Shown: positions 27,511-37,797 of the stretch, one piece after another
Layout of the letters: each line of letters opens with the position of its first letter
Position numbering within the stretch: position 1 is the first letter of the stretch
Assembly (NCBI RefSeq): GCF_027706745.1
Contig: NZ_JAQFWP010000026.1
Location: 20,751 to 84,750, forward strand
Reading direction: 5' to 3'
DNA length: 64,000 nucleotides
DNA from: Nocardiopsis suaedae
GTDB taxonomy: Bacteria > Actinomycetota > Actinomycetes > Streptosporangiales > Streptosporangiaceae
Made by a program: the position numbers and the translations under genes
The notes under the pieces: model-generated
Seen by the model: only the letters and a program-made list of their open reading frames with translations
Told to the model about the DNA's origin: nothing
The model's database searches: none

Positions 27511-28089
27511 ATGCGTGAACTGACCTACTTCGTCGCCGCCACCGCCGACGGATTCGCCTGCGGCCCCGACGGGTCCTACGGCTTCTTCCCCACCGCCGAG
27601 GACACGGGGGCGTTCCACTTCGACGCGTACCCGGAGCTGGTTCCCACGCACGTCCGGGCCGCGCTGGGCCGGGACGGCCTGGGGAACCGGCACTTCGACA
27701 CCCTGCTCCAGGGGCGCGGCTCCTACCGCCTCGCCCTGGACGAGGGGGTCACCAGCCCCTTCGCGCACATGCGCCAGTACGTCGCCTCGACCACGATCAC
27801 CGAGAGCCCCGACCCGGACGTCCAGATCATCTCCGGCGACCCGCGGGAGGCCGTCCGCGAGCTCAAGGAGGAGGACGGCGAACTGGGCATCTGCCTCATC
27901 GGAGGGCCGACGCTCGCCGGAGCCCTGTACCCGGAGATCGACGCGGTGTTCCTCAAGCGCTACCCGGTGATGGCGGGGGCGGGCAAGCCGCTCTTCTCCG
28001 GCGCGGAGTTCTCCCCCGCCGAATTCCGGCCCGTCTTCCGCAAGGTGTTCGACAGCGGCGCCGACTACACCCTGTTCCGGCGCGGCTGA
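27511..28089 (+). CDS. Dihydrofolate reductase-like (RibD C-terminal) protein
   Basis: The 192-aa protein has the RibD_C/DHFR fold: YFVAATADGFACGPDG at the start, GRGSYRLALDEG in the middle, and ICLIGGPTLAGALYPEIDAVFL with YPVMAGAGKPLF near the end. These stand-alone proteins are probably NADPH-dependent reductases of unknown substrate, not folate enzymes. GAGGAGCGCCC precedes the ATG. It is divergent from, and probably controlled by, the TetR gene. Confidence 0.88.
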   Translation: MRELTYFVAATADGFACGPDGSYGFFPTAEDTGAFHFDAYPELVPTHVRAALGRDGLGNRHFDTLLQGRGSYRLALDEGVTSPFAHMRQYVASTTITESPDPDVQIISGDPREAVRELKEEDGELGICLIGGPTLAGALYPEIDAVFLKRYPVMAGAGKPLFSGAEFSPAEFRPVFRKVFDSGADYTLFRRG

Positions 28090-28144
28090 CCTCGCTGCCC
28101 CCTCTGCGCCCGCGCGCTGTTCTGAGGTGCTCCGCTCCGGCCGC

Positions 28145-28846
28145 TCAGGCCAGGGGCGGCGGCTCGGGCAGGGTCTCCGAGCCCACACGCTCGCCGTCAC
28201 GGGTCACGGTCAGCCCGTCCGGGCCCGACCGGCCGACCAGCCAGGCCAGCAGGGCGGCGTGCGGCCCGTCGGCGCGCAGGCCGGCCGGGCCCCGGCCGAT
28301 GGTGCCCACGTCGGCGATCTCCACCGTCGGCAGCTCGGCTCCGGCCAGGCGCTCGACCATCGACCGCAGCTCGCGGTCGACGAAGTCCTCCCGCCAGTGG
28401 CCGGGCGTGTACCCGGTGTCCAGGTCGACGTGGTGGTACTCCAGCTCCAGGATGCGCATCCCGGCCAGTTCGGCGGCGCTGAACACCCGGCCCGAGCGGT
28501 GCCGGACCTCGAAGCCCCACCGCTCCTGCGGCATCGCCGCCACCGCGGCGGCGAACCGGTCGGACGAGGTGCGCAGGTCCGCCGCCTGCTCGGGGCCGGG
28601 CCGCGGCGCCCCCGCGTCGATGTCGGCCTCCCGGGCCTCCTCGCTGGGGTACAAGGCCGCCTCGCGCCCCTCGCGTGCCGCTTCGAGCACGCCGGAGACC
28701 GCGTCGGCGCTCCGGGACACGTGGGCCAGCACGTGGCCCCGGGTCCACCTGGGCAGCAGCGACGGGGCGGCGATCTCCTCGGGGGAGAGCCGCTCGGCCG
28801 TGCGCACCAGGCGCTCGGTGGCCTGTTCGATCTCCTTCATCTCCAT
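28145..28846 (-). CDS. Mycothiol-dependent maleylpyruvate isomerase-family protein
   Basis: The 233-aa protein has the DinB-like metal-binding helical domain of this family (LLPRWTRGHVLAHVSRSADA, later ILELEYHHVDLDTGY) and a small C-terminal domain. The histidines would bind a divalent metal and mycothiol the active site, which supports an actinobacterial host. The actual substrate is unknown. The ATG at 28846 is 8 nt after AGGAGG. Confidence 0.88.
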   Translation of the reverse strand: MEMKEIEQATERLVRTAERLSPEEIAAPSLLPRWTRGHVLAHVSRSADAVSGVLEAAREGREAALYPSEEAREADIDAGAPRPGPEQAADLRTSSDRFAAAVAAMPQERWGFEVRHRSGRVFSAAELAGMRILELEYHHVDLDTGYTPGHWREDFVDRELRSMVERLAGAELPTVEIADVGTIGRGPAGLRADGPHAALLAWLVGRSGPDGLTVTRDGERVGSETLPEPPPLA

Positions 28847-28859
28847 ACCGGAGGCCTCC

Positions 28860-29450
28860 TCAGGATGCGGCACCGCTCAAGGTGCCGGTGGTCTGCTCGC
28901 CGGGGCTGTAGACCACACAGTAGATCTCCCGGTCGAACTGCTCGAAGGCCTCCCGGGTGGGCGTGTAGTAACTGAAGTCGTAGACCGACTGCTCGTAGGG
29001 CACGCCGATGAAGGTCGCGAACTCGTCCAGGCAGAACTGGTCGGCCTCGTCCGTGATGGCCTGGTCGCCGGGCCACTCCGACTCGGCGGAGATGGTGGAG
29101 GCGTACACCTCGGAGTCGTGCGGCGCCGAGCAGTCGGTCAGGGGGACCTCGGAGACCTCGCCCTGGATGGACTCGTCGTTCAGGCAGTCGCCCACGGCGA
29201 TGTCGAAGGCGGCCACGTCCTCCTCCTCGGCGGGCGGCGGGGACTCCAGGGAGGTGTCCTCCTCCACCGGCTCCTCGGCGGGGGTGGTGGGCTCCGACGG
29301 GACCGAGTCGCTCCCCTGGTCTTCGGCCCGCTGCGTGGCCTCCTGCAGGTTGGACAGGATCGCGCCGCATCCGGAAGCCGAGACGACCGCACCGGCGATC
29401 GCCAGCCCGGCGACGGCCTTCTTGGCGGTCGGAGCGAAACGGATGGACAT
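28860..29450 (-). CDS. Septum formation-family lipoprotein
   Basis: The 196-aa precursor has a signal peptide ending in a lipobox-like VSASGCG, an acidic Pro/Glu linker and a Septum_form-type domain with paired cysteines (VGDCLNDES, LTDCSAPHDSEVYA, FCLDEFATF, YCVVYSP). Such proteins sit on the outer face of the membrane; the septation role is by family name only. TTTGGAG precedes the ATG. It lies 13 bp before the mycothiol-enzyme gene, so the two are probably cotranscribed. Confidence 0.85.
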   Translation of the reverse strand: MSIRFAPTAKKAVAGLAIAGAVVSASGCGAILSNLQEATQRAEDQGSDSVPSEPTTPAEEPVEEDTSLESPPPAEEEDVAAFDIAVGDCLNDESIQGEVSEVPLTDCSAPHDSEVYASTISAESEWPGDQAITDEADQFCLDEFATFIGVPYEQSVYDFSYYTPTREAFEQFDREIYCVVYSPGEQTTGTLSGAAS

Positions 29451-29639
29451 GGGGGTACTCCAAATCGGGTGATCGATGGGGGATGCCCCCGAAGGGGCGC
29501 GGCGGGGGCCAGGGCCTGCGCCTGCGGGGCACCGACCGCTCCGACGCCCCGATGGGCCCCGGGGTTCCCCGGTCCACCCGGGAACTTCCCCCCGTGTCCG
29601 CGATGGTGCAGAGGGTGACGGCACTCGGGCGCAGCCCGC

Positions 29640-29701
29640 GATGATCTCGACGTAAGTGCTGTCATTCCTGCGGTTTCGACAGCACTTTTGCCGAGATCAT
29701 C
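29640..29701. repeat. 62-bp intergenic palindrome, type 1 (second copy)
   Basis: It has the same length and the same ends as the element at 16421, and keeps the same AAGTGCTGTCATTCC segment in its left half. Its arms pair with three mismatches. It lies downstream of groEL and its hairpin terminator. Confidence 0.8.
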
Positions 29702-29724
29702 GGGGGGTTGAGGGCGGGCACGCG

Positions 29725-29760
29725 AAAGGGCGGCCCCCCGGTGGCCGGGAGACCGCCCTT
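29725..29760 (-). terminator. groEL terminator hairpin
   Basis: AAGGGCGG and CCGCCCTT enclose an inner CCCGG/CCGGG stem, about 50 bp past the groEL stop. On the minus strand it is followed by a short TTTCGCG tail. Confidence 0.6.
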
Positions 29761-29807
29761 CTCGTCGCAGGCTGTTCGCCGCGTACCCGGAAGGCCGGGG
29801 CGGGGAC

Positions 29808-31590
<1,783 letters not shown>

Positions 31591-31601
31591 CGATCCCCTT
31601 T

Positions 31602-31628
31602 TTAGCACTCCCCCATGGCGAGTGCAAA
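31602..31628. promoter_or_regulatory. CIRCE element 2, one mismatch
   Basis: TTAGCACTC, nine bases, then GAGTGCAAA: the same spacing as element 1 with one mismatch (A for T). It starts 11 bp after element 1 ends, so two HrcA dimers could bind side by side. Confidence 0.85.
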
Positions 31629-31679
31629 CGGCCCCGGAGAGGGATCCTCTCCCGATGAGCCCCAGGTCAAACCGCACAT

Positions 31680-31718
31680 GAACGGGCCGCGTCCGGCACT
31701 GCCGGACGCGGCCCGTTC
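31680..31718 (-). terminator. Strong hairpin after thrC-cysO
   Basis: A perfect 18-bp stem with a 3-nt loop (ACT on the plus strand) lies 19 bp past the cysO stop. It has no T-tract but would be very stable. It separates the thrC-cysO unit from the groEL promoter. Confidence 0.75.
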
Positions 31719-31736
31719 GCAGGGGGCGGGGGCGGG

Positions 31737-32012
31737 TCAGCCGCCCGCGACCGCCGGGATGATCGAGACCTCGACGCCGTCCTTGGTCGCGGTGTCCAGG
31801 CCCTCGGCGAAGCGCACGTCCTCGTCGCCGACGTAGACGTTGACGAAGCGGCGGATCTTGCCGGAGTCGTCCAGGATACGGGCGCGGATGCCCGGGTGGT
31901 TGGCGTCCAGGTCGGCCAGGACGTCCTTCAGGGTCGCGCCCTCGGCGGACACCTGGGCGGCGTCCTTGGTGTAGGTGCGCAGGATGGTGGGGACGCGAAC
32001 GCTCACGCTCAT
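31737..32012 (-). CDS. cysO: CysO-like sulfur carrier protein (MoaD/ThiS family)
   Basis: The 91-aa ubiquitin-like protein closely resembles Mycobacterium CysO: VRVPTILRTYT, RFVNVYVGDEDVRF, IIPAVAGG. The terminal Gly-Gly is where sulfur is carried as a thiocarboxylate for CysM, which makes cysteine from O-phosphoserine. cysM and mec are not adjacent, unlike in mycobacteria. It follows thrC by 88 bp on the same strand, downstream of the same SAM riboswitch. Confidence 0.9.
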   Translation of the reverse strand: MSVSVRVPTILRTYTKDAAQVSAEGATLKDVLADLDANHPGIRARILDDSGKIRRFVNVYVGDEDVRFAEGLDTATKDGVEVSIIPAVAGG

Positions 32013-32100
32013 GGTGCGGGTACTCCTCGGTGTCGGTGGTGCGGCCGGCCCGCCCGGGGCGCCGGGCGGGGCGGCGGGGTCGGCGGGTGTCGGACCCGTC

Positions 32101-33375
32101 TCAGTCCAGCCCGGCCTCGCGGAAGGCGTCCAGGGACGGCCGGATGGTGGCGGTGACGCCGGCGTCCACCGCGTTCAGGGTCTTGAGGCCGTCGCCGGTG
32201 TTCAGCACGACCGTCTCCTTGCCCGGGTCGATCGCGCCCTCGGCGAGCAGCTTGCGCAGCACGCCGGTGGTCACGCCCCCGGCGGTCTCGGCGAAGACCC
32301 CCTCGGTGCGGGCGAGCAGCGCGATGGAGTCGACCACCTCGTCGTCGCCGACGCGGCCGACCGCGCCGCCGGTGCGGCGGCACACGTCCAGCACGTAGGG
32401 GCCGTCGGCCGGGTTGCCGATCGCCAGCGACTTGGCGATGGTGTCCGGCTTGACCGGCTGGATGACGTCGTGGCCCTCCTCGTAGGCGCGGGCGACCGGG
32501 GAGCAGCCGGAGGCCTGGGCGCCGAAGACCCGGTAGGGGCGGTCCTCCACCAGGCCCAGCGCGATGAGCTCGCGGAACCCCTTGTCGATCTTGGTGAGCT
32601 GGGAGCCGGACGCGATCGGGATGACGATCTGCTCGGGCAGCCGCCAGCCGAGCTGCTCGGCGATCTCGTAGGCCAGCGTCTTGGAGCCCTCGGCGTAGTA
32701 GGGCCGCAGGTTGACGTTGACGAACCCCCAGCCCTCGCCCGCCGGGTCGCCGATCAGCTCCGAGCAGAACCGGTTCACGTCGTCGTAGGTGCCGTCGATG
32801 GCGACCAGGCGGCCGCCGTAGACGGCGGCCATGACGACCTTGGCCTCCTCCAGCCCGGCGGGGATGAACACGCAGGACCGGAAGCCCGCGCGCGCCGAGG
32901 CCGCGCCGACCGCGCCGGCGAGGTTGCCGGTGGAGGAGCAGGACAGGGTGGTGAACCCGAAGTTGCGGGCGGCCTCGACGGCCATCGCCACCACGCGGTC
33001 CTTGAAGGAGTGGGTGGGGTTGCCGGAGTCGTCCTTGACGTGCAGCGCCTCCATGCCCAGCTCGGCGGCGAGGCGGTCGGCGCGCACCAGCGGCGTCAGG
33101 CCGGGGTTCATGTTGGGCAGCTCGGCCACGTTCCCGGGGACCGGCAGCAGCGGCGCGTAGCGCCAGATGTTGTTCGGGCCTTCCGCGATCCGTTCGCGGG
33201 TGACGGCGCCGAACTCGTAGGCCACCTCGAGGGGGCCGAAACAGAACTCGCAGGCGAAGCGGGGGCCGAGCTCGTAGCGCTCGCCGCACTCGCGGCAGGC
33301 CAGGGCGGCCGCGGGACCGAAGGGGCGGGCGGCGGGGGTCTCGGCAGTCGTGGCTTCCGGGGCGCTGATCGCCAT
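32101..33375 (-). CDS. thrC: Threonine synthase
   Basis: The 424-aa PLP enzyme converts O-phosphohomoserine to threonine. An N-terminal zinc-ribbon-like Cys set (C27, C30, C42, C45) precedes the PLP fold. The Schiff-base lysine is K125 in THSFKDR, with SSTGNLAGAVGAAS and ASGSQLTKIDKG as phosphate and substrate loops. The ATG at 33375 follows AGAGGAGAAG. The leader carries a SAM-I riboswitch ending right at the ribosome site, so expression should respond to SAM. Confidence 0.96.
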   Translation of the reverse strand: MAISAPEATTAETPAARPFGPAAALACRECGERYELGPRFACEFCFGPLEVAYEFGAVTRERIAEGPNNIWRYAPLLPVPGNVAELPNMNPGLTPLVRADRLAAELGMEALHVKDDSGNPTHSFKDRVVAMAVEAARNFGFTTLSCSSTGNLAGAVGAASARAGFRSCVFIPAGLEEAKVVMAAVYGGRLVAIDGTYDDVNRFCSELIGDPAGEGWGFVNVNLRPYYAEGSKTLAYEIAEQLGWRLPEQIVIPIASGSQLTKIDKGFRELIALGLVEDRPYRVFGAQASGCSPVARAYEEGHDVIQPVKPDTIAKSLAIGNPADGPYVLDVCRRTGGAVGRVGDDEVVDSIALLARTEGVFAETAGGVTTGVLRKLLAEGAIDPGKETVVLNTGDGLKTLNAVDAGVTATIRPSLDAFREAGLD

Positions 33376-33389
33376 TGCGAGGCTTCTCC

Positions 33390-33531
33390 TCTCATCTTCC
33401 CTGGCGACCGATCTGGCCCCAGGCCGGAGTTGGCACCTGCCCCGGCCGCCTCGCGGATTTCACGAGCGCATCGAGCCGGGATGGTTGCCGGGGCTTCGCA
33501 GGGCCGGTCCCTCCACCCCTCTGGATGAGCG
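33390..33531 (-). promoter_or_regulatory. SAM-I (S-box) riboswitch in the thrC leader
   Basis: Read on the minus strand, the leader has S-box landmarks in order: P1 5' strand CTCATC (33524-33529), AGAGGGGTGGAGGGACCGGC, CCCCGGCAACC, a variable P3 hairpin, GGTGCCAACTCC, then GGGAAGATGAG closing P1 (33391-33396). The thrC ribosome site (AGGAG) starts immediately after P1. This suggests translational rather than transcriptional control, since no terminator hairpin with a T-run follows. The rest of 33376-33765 shows no gene and must hold the divergent thrC and otsA promoters. Confidence 0.95.
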
Positions 33532-33765
33532 ATATTCGGTTGTGGTCACACGGTTGTCGACGGATTCGGTTGGGAATCCGCTCACGACTGTAACGGACGG
33601 TCCGACCGGTTTTCCATCCATGGTGACCCGGATTACACCCATGGCGCACGCCACACACCGGCACCGCCCCGGAGGACCGCCGGAGGGTTTGCGCCCGGCC
33701 GCGCACGGCGACACCTACATCACCCCATCACCCCGAACCGGCTTTCCCGAGAGGTGAACGTTCTG

Positions 33766-35202
33766 GTGGACAAGGCACAGATCCTCGTCGCATCCAACAG
33801 AGGACCGGTGTCCTACTCGGTCGACGACGCCGGGGCGCTCACGCACCGGCGCGGGGGCGGTGGGCTGGTCTCCGGTCTGAGCGCCGCCGCCGAGCACGGC
33901 GACACCCTGTGGGTGTGCGCGGCGCTGTCCGACGCCGACCGGACCGCCGCCGCCCAGGCCCCCGAGGGGCGCATCGACCGCACCACCGACCTGGGCGGGC
34001 TGCGGGTCACGATGATCGACGTCCCCCAGGACGTCTTCGACAACGCCTATACGGGCATCGCCAACTCCACCCTGTGGTTCGTCCAGCACATGCTCTACGA
34101 GACGCCGTCGAAGCCCGTCTTCGACGCGGCGTTCCAGCGCCGCTGGGAGGACTACCGGGCCTACAACGCGGCCTTCGCCGAAGCGCTGCTGACCGGGTCG
34201 GCGGATAACGCGCGCGTGGCGGTGCAGGACTACCACCTGGCGCTGCTGCCGCGGATGCTCCGCGGACGCCGGCCCGACCTGCGGATCGCGCACTTCTCGC
34301 ACACCCCCTGGGCGCCGCCGGAGTACTTCCGCATGCTGCCCACCGGGGTCCGCCGCGAGGTGCTGGAGGGCATGCTCGGCGCCGACCACCTCGGGTTCCT
34401 CAGCGCGCGCTGGGCCGACGCCTTCCTGCGCTGCTGCGCCGAGTTCCTGCGCGCCGAGGTCGACATGGTGCGGCGCACCGTCGAGTACGGCGGCCGGATC
34501 ATCGGTGTGGGCGTCCACCCGCTGGGGGCCGACGCCGAAGGGCTGCGGCAGCGCGTGGCGGAGCCGGACGTGGCCGAGCGCGCGGCGGCGCTGCGCGAGC
34601 GGGTCGGCGACCGGCGGCTCATCGTCCGGGTCGACCGCACCGAGCTGTCCAAGAACATCGTCCGCGGCCTGGAGTCCTACCGGGAGCTGCTGCGCACCCG
34701 GCCGGAGTGGCACGGGCGCGTCACGCACCTGGCGTTCGCCTACCCCAGCCGGACCGACGTGCCGGAGTACCGCGAGTACACCGAGGAGGTCCGCAGGCTG
34801 GCCAAGGAGATCGGCGACGAGTTCGGCACCGCCGACTGGACGCCGCTCATCCTGGAGGTGCAGGACGACTTCCCGCGCTCCCTGGCCGCGTTCACCATGG
34901 CCGACGTGCTGCTGGTCAACCCCGTCAGGGACGGGATGAACCTGGTGGCCAAGGAGGGGCCGACGGTGTCCCGGGACGGGTGCGCGCTGGTGCTCTCGAC
35001 CGAGGCGGGCGCCGCCGACGAACTGTCGGACGACGCCCTGATGGTCAACCCCTACGACGTCACCGAGACGGCCGAGGCCCTGCACACCGCCCTGACCATG
35101 CCGGAGGCGGAGCGCTCGGCGCGCTGCGCCCGCCTGGTGGAGCGGGCGTCGGCGCTCCCGCCCGAGCGGTGGTTCACCGACCAGCTTCGGGCGCTCGGCT
35201 GA
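33766..35202 (+). CDS. otsA: Trehalose-6-phosphate synthase
   Basis: The 478-aa GT20 enzyme joins UDP- or GDP-glucose to glucose 6-phosphate. Landmarks are ILVASNRGPVSYS, HRRGGGGLVSGL, VQDYHLALLPRML, HFSHTPWAPPEYF, RVDRTELSKNIVRGL and VNPVRDGMNLVAKE. GTG at 33766 is chosen because GAGAGG lies 11 nt upstream; GTG at 33754 overlaps that site. The last 29 bp overlap the grpB-like gene on the other strand. The phosphatase is at 37797. Confidence 0.95.
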   Translation: MDKAQILVASNRGPVSYSVDDAGALTHRRGGGGLVSGLSAAAEHGDTLWVCAALSDADRTAAAQAPEGRIDRTTDLGGLRVTMIDVPQDVFDNAYTGIANSTLWFVQHMLYETPSKPVFDAAFQRRWEDYRAYNAAFAEALLTGSADNARVAVQDYHLALLPRMLRGRRPDLRIAHFSHTPWAPPEYFRMLPTGVRREVLEGMLGADHLGFLSARWADAFLRCCAEFLRAEVDMVRRTVEYGGRIIGVGVHPLGADAEGLRQRVAEPDVAERAAALRERVGDRRLIVRVDRTELSKNIVRGLESYRELLRTRPEWHGRVTHLAFAYPSRTDVPEYREYTEEVRRLAKEIGDEFGTADWTPLILEVQDDFPRSLAAFTMADVLLVNPVRDGMNLVAKEGPTVSRDGCALVLSTEAGAADELSDDALMVNPYDVTETAEALHTALTMPEAERSARCARLVERASALPPERWFTDQLRALG

Positions 35203-35764
35203 GGATCTCCTCGATCACCCCGGTCTTGCCCTCGGCGTAGTCCTGGACGCTGTCCCCGTGGCGCTCGGCGAGGTCGCGCTTGGCCCGCTCGTAGCGTTCG
35301 CGGTCCTCCGTGTCGGCGCGGAGCCGGTCGCGCAGGGCCAGGATGCGCCGGGGCTCGGGGCCGTCGGCGAACACGTGCAGGGTGCTGCTGACGCCCGGCC
35401 CCTTGAAGACGTGGTGGTCGTGGAAGTCGGGCTCGGCGTAGTGCAGGACGTACCCGGCCTTCTCCAGGGCAGGGCGGTAGGCCCCCTCGTCCGCGGGGTC
35501 GCCGACCAGGAGCAGCAGGTCGACACAGGGCCGGGCGGCGAGGCCGGGCACGGCCGTGGAGCCGACGTGCTCCACGGCCACGGCGACGGGCCCGAGGGCC
35601 TCGCGGACCCGTTCGGCCTCGCGCTGGAACAGGTAGGGCCACTTGGGGTCGTGGGCGGTCAGGACGACCCGCTCGTCACCGCGGCCGAACGAGCGGTCGA
35701 AGTGGCTGCCGCGCGCTTCACCGCGCACAGGGAGCCGTTCGGGGGATTCGTGGGAGGGGGACAT
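35174..35764 (-). CDS. GrpB/UPF0157 family nucleotidyltransferase-fold protein
   Basis: The 196-aa protein has the GrpB signature AVEHVGSTAVPGLAARPCVD with the paired acidic residue of the nucleotidyltransferase fold, and HHVFKGPGVSSTLHVFADG. The family has no firm biochemical role. The ATG at 35764 fits. Its 3' end overlaps otsA tail-to-tail. The 259 bp upstream hold no gene. Confidence 0.88.
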   Translation of the reverse strand: MSPSHESPERLPVRGEARGSHFDRSFGRGDERVVLTAHDPKWPYLFQREAERVREALGPVAVAVEHVGSTAVPGLAARPCVDLLLLVGDPADEGAYRPALEKAGYVLHYAEPDFHDHHVFKGPGVSSTLHVFADGPEPRRILALRDRLRADTEDRERYERAKRDLAERHGDSVQDYAEGKTGVIEEILSRAPEAGR

Positions 35765-36023
35765 GCCGGAAGTCTCATGACCTGCGCCGTGATCGTCAAC
35801 CCGGGCGCCCCCGGGTCCACGCACCGTGTTCGGCCGGGGACGGGATCCGTGGTAGCCCTCCCGCGGCGGGGATGGGCGGGGGGTCACCCGCGTTCGTGGC
35901 GGCCGCCGGGCCAGGCATCCAGCGTGCAGGAAAGTGCACACTGGGCGCACGGGAGTGGCCAGAGGCGCACACTCGTCGCCCGGGACCGCCCGAGGCGCCC
36001 GGGTCTCGAGGGGGTGGAACCGC

Positions 36024-37262
36024 CTACCTCCTCCGGCGGCCCGCGCCCTTGCGGCGGCGGCCCGCAGGGCGTCCGGCCGCGGCGGGCTCGGCCTCCGCGC
36101 CCTCCCCGGCGCCCCCGCCACCGGCCTCCCGCCCGCGCCGGGGCAGGTCGTACGGGTTCTTCGAGGTGCGGCGCAGCACCAGCGTCAGCGCCACGAGCAC
36201 GACCAGCACGAGCACCCCGCCGACGGTCCACAGCGCCCATCCGGGGACCGGCAGGCCCTCGTCCTCGGCGACCAGGTCCTCGTTGTACAGCGGGACGTCC
36301 TCGGCGGCGGCGTCCGCCTCCTCCACGGCGGCGGGGGCGTCCACCACCCCGTCGCGCGCCGACGCGGTCAGCGCCTCGGCCACCTGCTCGGGGCGGAGCT
36401 GCGGGAAGTCCGCGCGCACCAGCGCGGCCGCACCGGCGGCGAAACCGGCCGCGACGCCCGTCCCGCCGTACCGCTCATAGCCGCCTCCGGGCGCCGGGGC
36501 CTCCACGTCGTCGCCCGGGGCGGACAGGTCCGGCGCGCCGCCCTGCCCCTGCCCCTCCGCGGCCTGGGTCCCCGCGGCCTGCGTCGGCGCCGTCTGTACC
36601 GGGGCGAGGTCGCGGTCCACCGCGCCCACGGCCAGCGCCCCCTCGGACGCCGACGCCGCCTGGGCCGCCGGGTCGCCCGCCGGGAGCAGCACCATCGTCC
36701 CCTCGCCCACGGCGTAGGCCACCGCCTCGGCGACGCCGTCGAGGTCCTGCCCCCCGGCGACGCCGTCGGCCACCGCCACGACCTGGGCGCCCTCGTCGGC
36801 GGCGTAGCGGATGCCGCGCTCCAGGGCGTCGCCGTCCTCGGCACTCCCGCCCTCGGGGGCCACCCGCACCGACAGGACGTCCGCGTCGGGGGCCACGCCC
36901 ATGAACCGGGCGTGGGTCTCCACGCCGTACCCGGTGGCGGCGGCCACGGCGGCCACGGCGGTGGAGGACCCGTCCGCGCCGTCGCCGTCGGCGCCGGAGA
37001 AGTCGGTGCCCACGGTCACCTCGCCGCCGAGATTCGGGTTCTCGGCGTCGACGCCGGTGCCGACCACGGCGACCGTGGCGCCGCGCCCGCGGCCCTCGTC
37101 CTGCTCCTCGGCCGCGTCCCAGGCGTCGCGGGCGCCCAGGGCCTCCAGCCCCCACTGGTCGATGAGCGCGTCGCCCCACGCTGGCGGTGCGGTCGGCGCG
37201 GCCACCGCGCCGGCGGCCAGCAGCAGCGCGCACAGGCCGGAGCCGGCGTGGCTGGTGCGCAT
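36024..37262 (-). CDS. Mycosin-like S8 family pseudoprotease (catalytic residues lost)
   Basis: The 412-aa protein has the mycosin layout: signal peptide (1-30), subtilase domain (about 36-300), linker, one membrane helix (342-363) and a basic tail. Every catalytic position is changed: Asp to Gly68 (VAVVGTGVD), His to Ser99 (DGSST for DGHGT), Ser to Gly269 (GGTG for GTS), and oxyanion Asn to Asp197. The fold around them is intact and the frame is open, which argues for a retained non-proteolytic role. The T7SS genes start about 5 kb away. Confidence 0.85.
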   Translation of the reverse strand: MRTSHAGSGLCALLLAAGAVAAPTAPPAWGDALIDQWGLEALGARDAWDAAEEQDEGRGRGATVAVVGTGVDAENPNLGGEVTVGTDFSGADGDGADGSSTAVAAVAAATGYGVETHARFMGVAPDADVLSVRVAPEGGSAEDGDALERGIRYAADEGAQVVAVADGVAGGQDLDGVAEAVAYAVGEGTMVLLPAGDPAAQAASASEGALAVGAVDRDLAPVQTAPTQAAGTQAAEGQGQGGAPDLSAPGDDVEAPAPGGGYERYGGTGVAAGFAAGAAALVRADFPQLRPEQVAEALTASARDGVVDAPAAVEEADAAAEDVPLYNEDLVAEDEGLPVPGWALWTVGGVLVLVVLVALTLVLRRTSKNPYDLPRRGREAGGGGAGEGAEAEPAAAGRPAGRRRKGAGRRRR

Positions 37263-37497
37263 GGAGTGTCCCCCCGTGACGTGTCCGGTTGCGAGGCCGG
37301 CGCGGCGCTCCGCCGCCGAAGCGCTGGTCAGGGCCGCGCACACGGGCAATTCTGCCAGCTTCGCACGTGTATGCGAACGGAATGGGCCTTCGGTGAGAGG
37401 CTCCTTACCCCCGAGGCCGAACCTGCGCGGTCCCCTGCGTCGGGCCCGGGAGGAGTCGCTACGATGTTTCGCGCCGATCCCGAAGAGGAGGCGTGCA

Positions 37498-37797
37498 ATG
37501 CCGGAAATCCGGGAACAACCATCCGACCCCTCAACCGACGGCGCGCCGGCCCTCGCCGAGCGCGACCGGCGCATCCTCGCCTTCGAGAGCCAGTGGTGGA
37601 AGCTCGAAGGCTCCAAGGAGCAGGCGATCCGCGACGAGTTCGGCTTCTCCCCCACCCGCTACTACCAGCTGCTCAACGGCCTGGTGGACCGCCCCGAGGC
37701 GCTCGCCTTCGACCCCATGACCGTCAAGCGGGTACGCCGCCTGCGCGCCGACCGGCGCCGCCAGCGCACCGCCCGCCGCCTGGGCATCCGCCTGTAA
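37498..37797 (+). CDS. DUF3263 protein
   Basis: The 99-aa basic protein has a conserved core (ILAFESQWWKLEGSKEQAIR, FGFSPTRYYQLLNGL, DRPEAL) and an Arg-rich C-terminus, suggestive of a small helical DNA-binding protein; the family is uncharacterised. GAGGAGG precedes the ATG. Its stop overlaps the otsB start (TAATG), so the two are translationally coupled. The 235-bp divergent gap to the mycosin-like gene holds the promoter. Confidence 0.9.
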   Translation: MPEIREQPSDPSTDGAPALAERDRRILAFESQWWKLEGSKEQAIRDEFGFSPTRYYQLLNGLVDRPEALAFDPMTVKRVRRLRADRRRQRTARRLGIRL

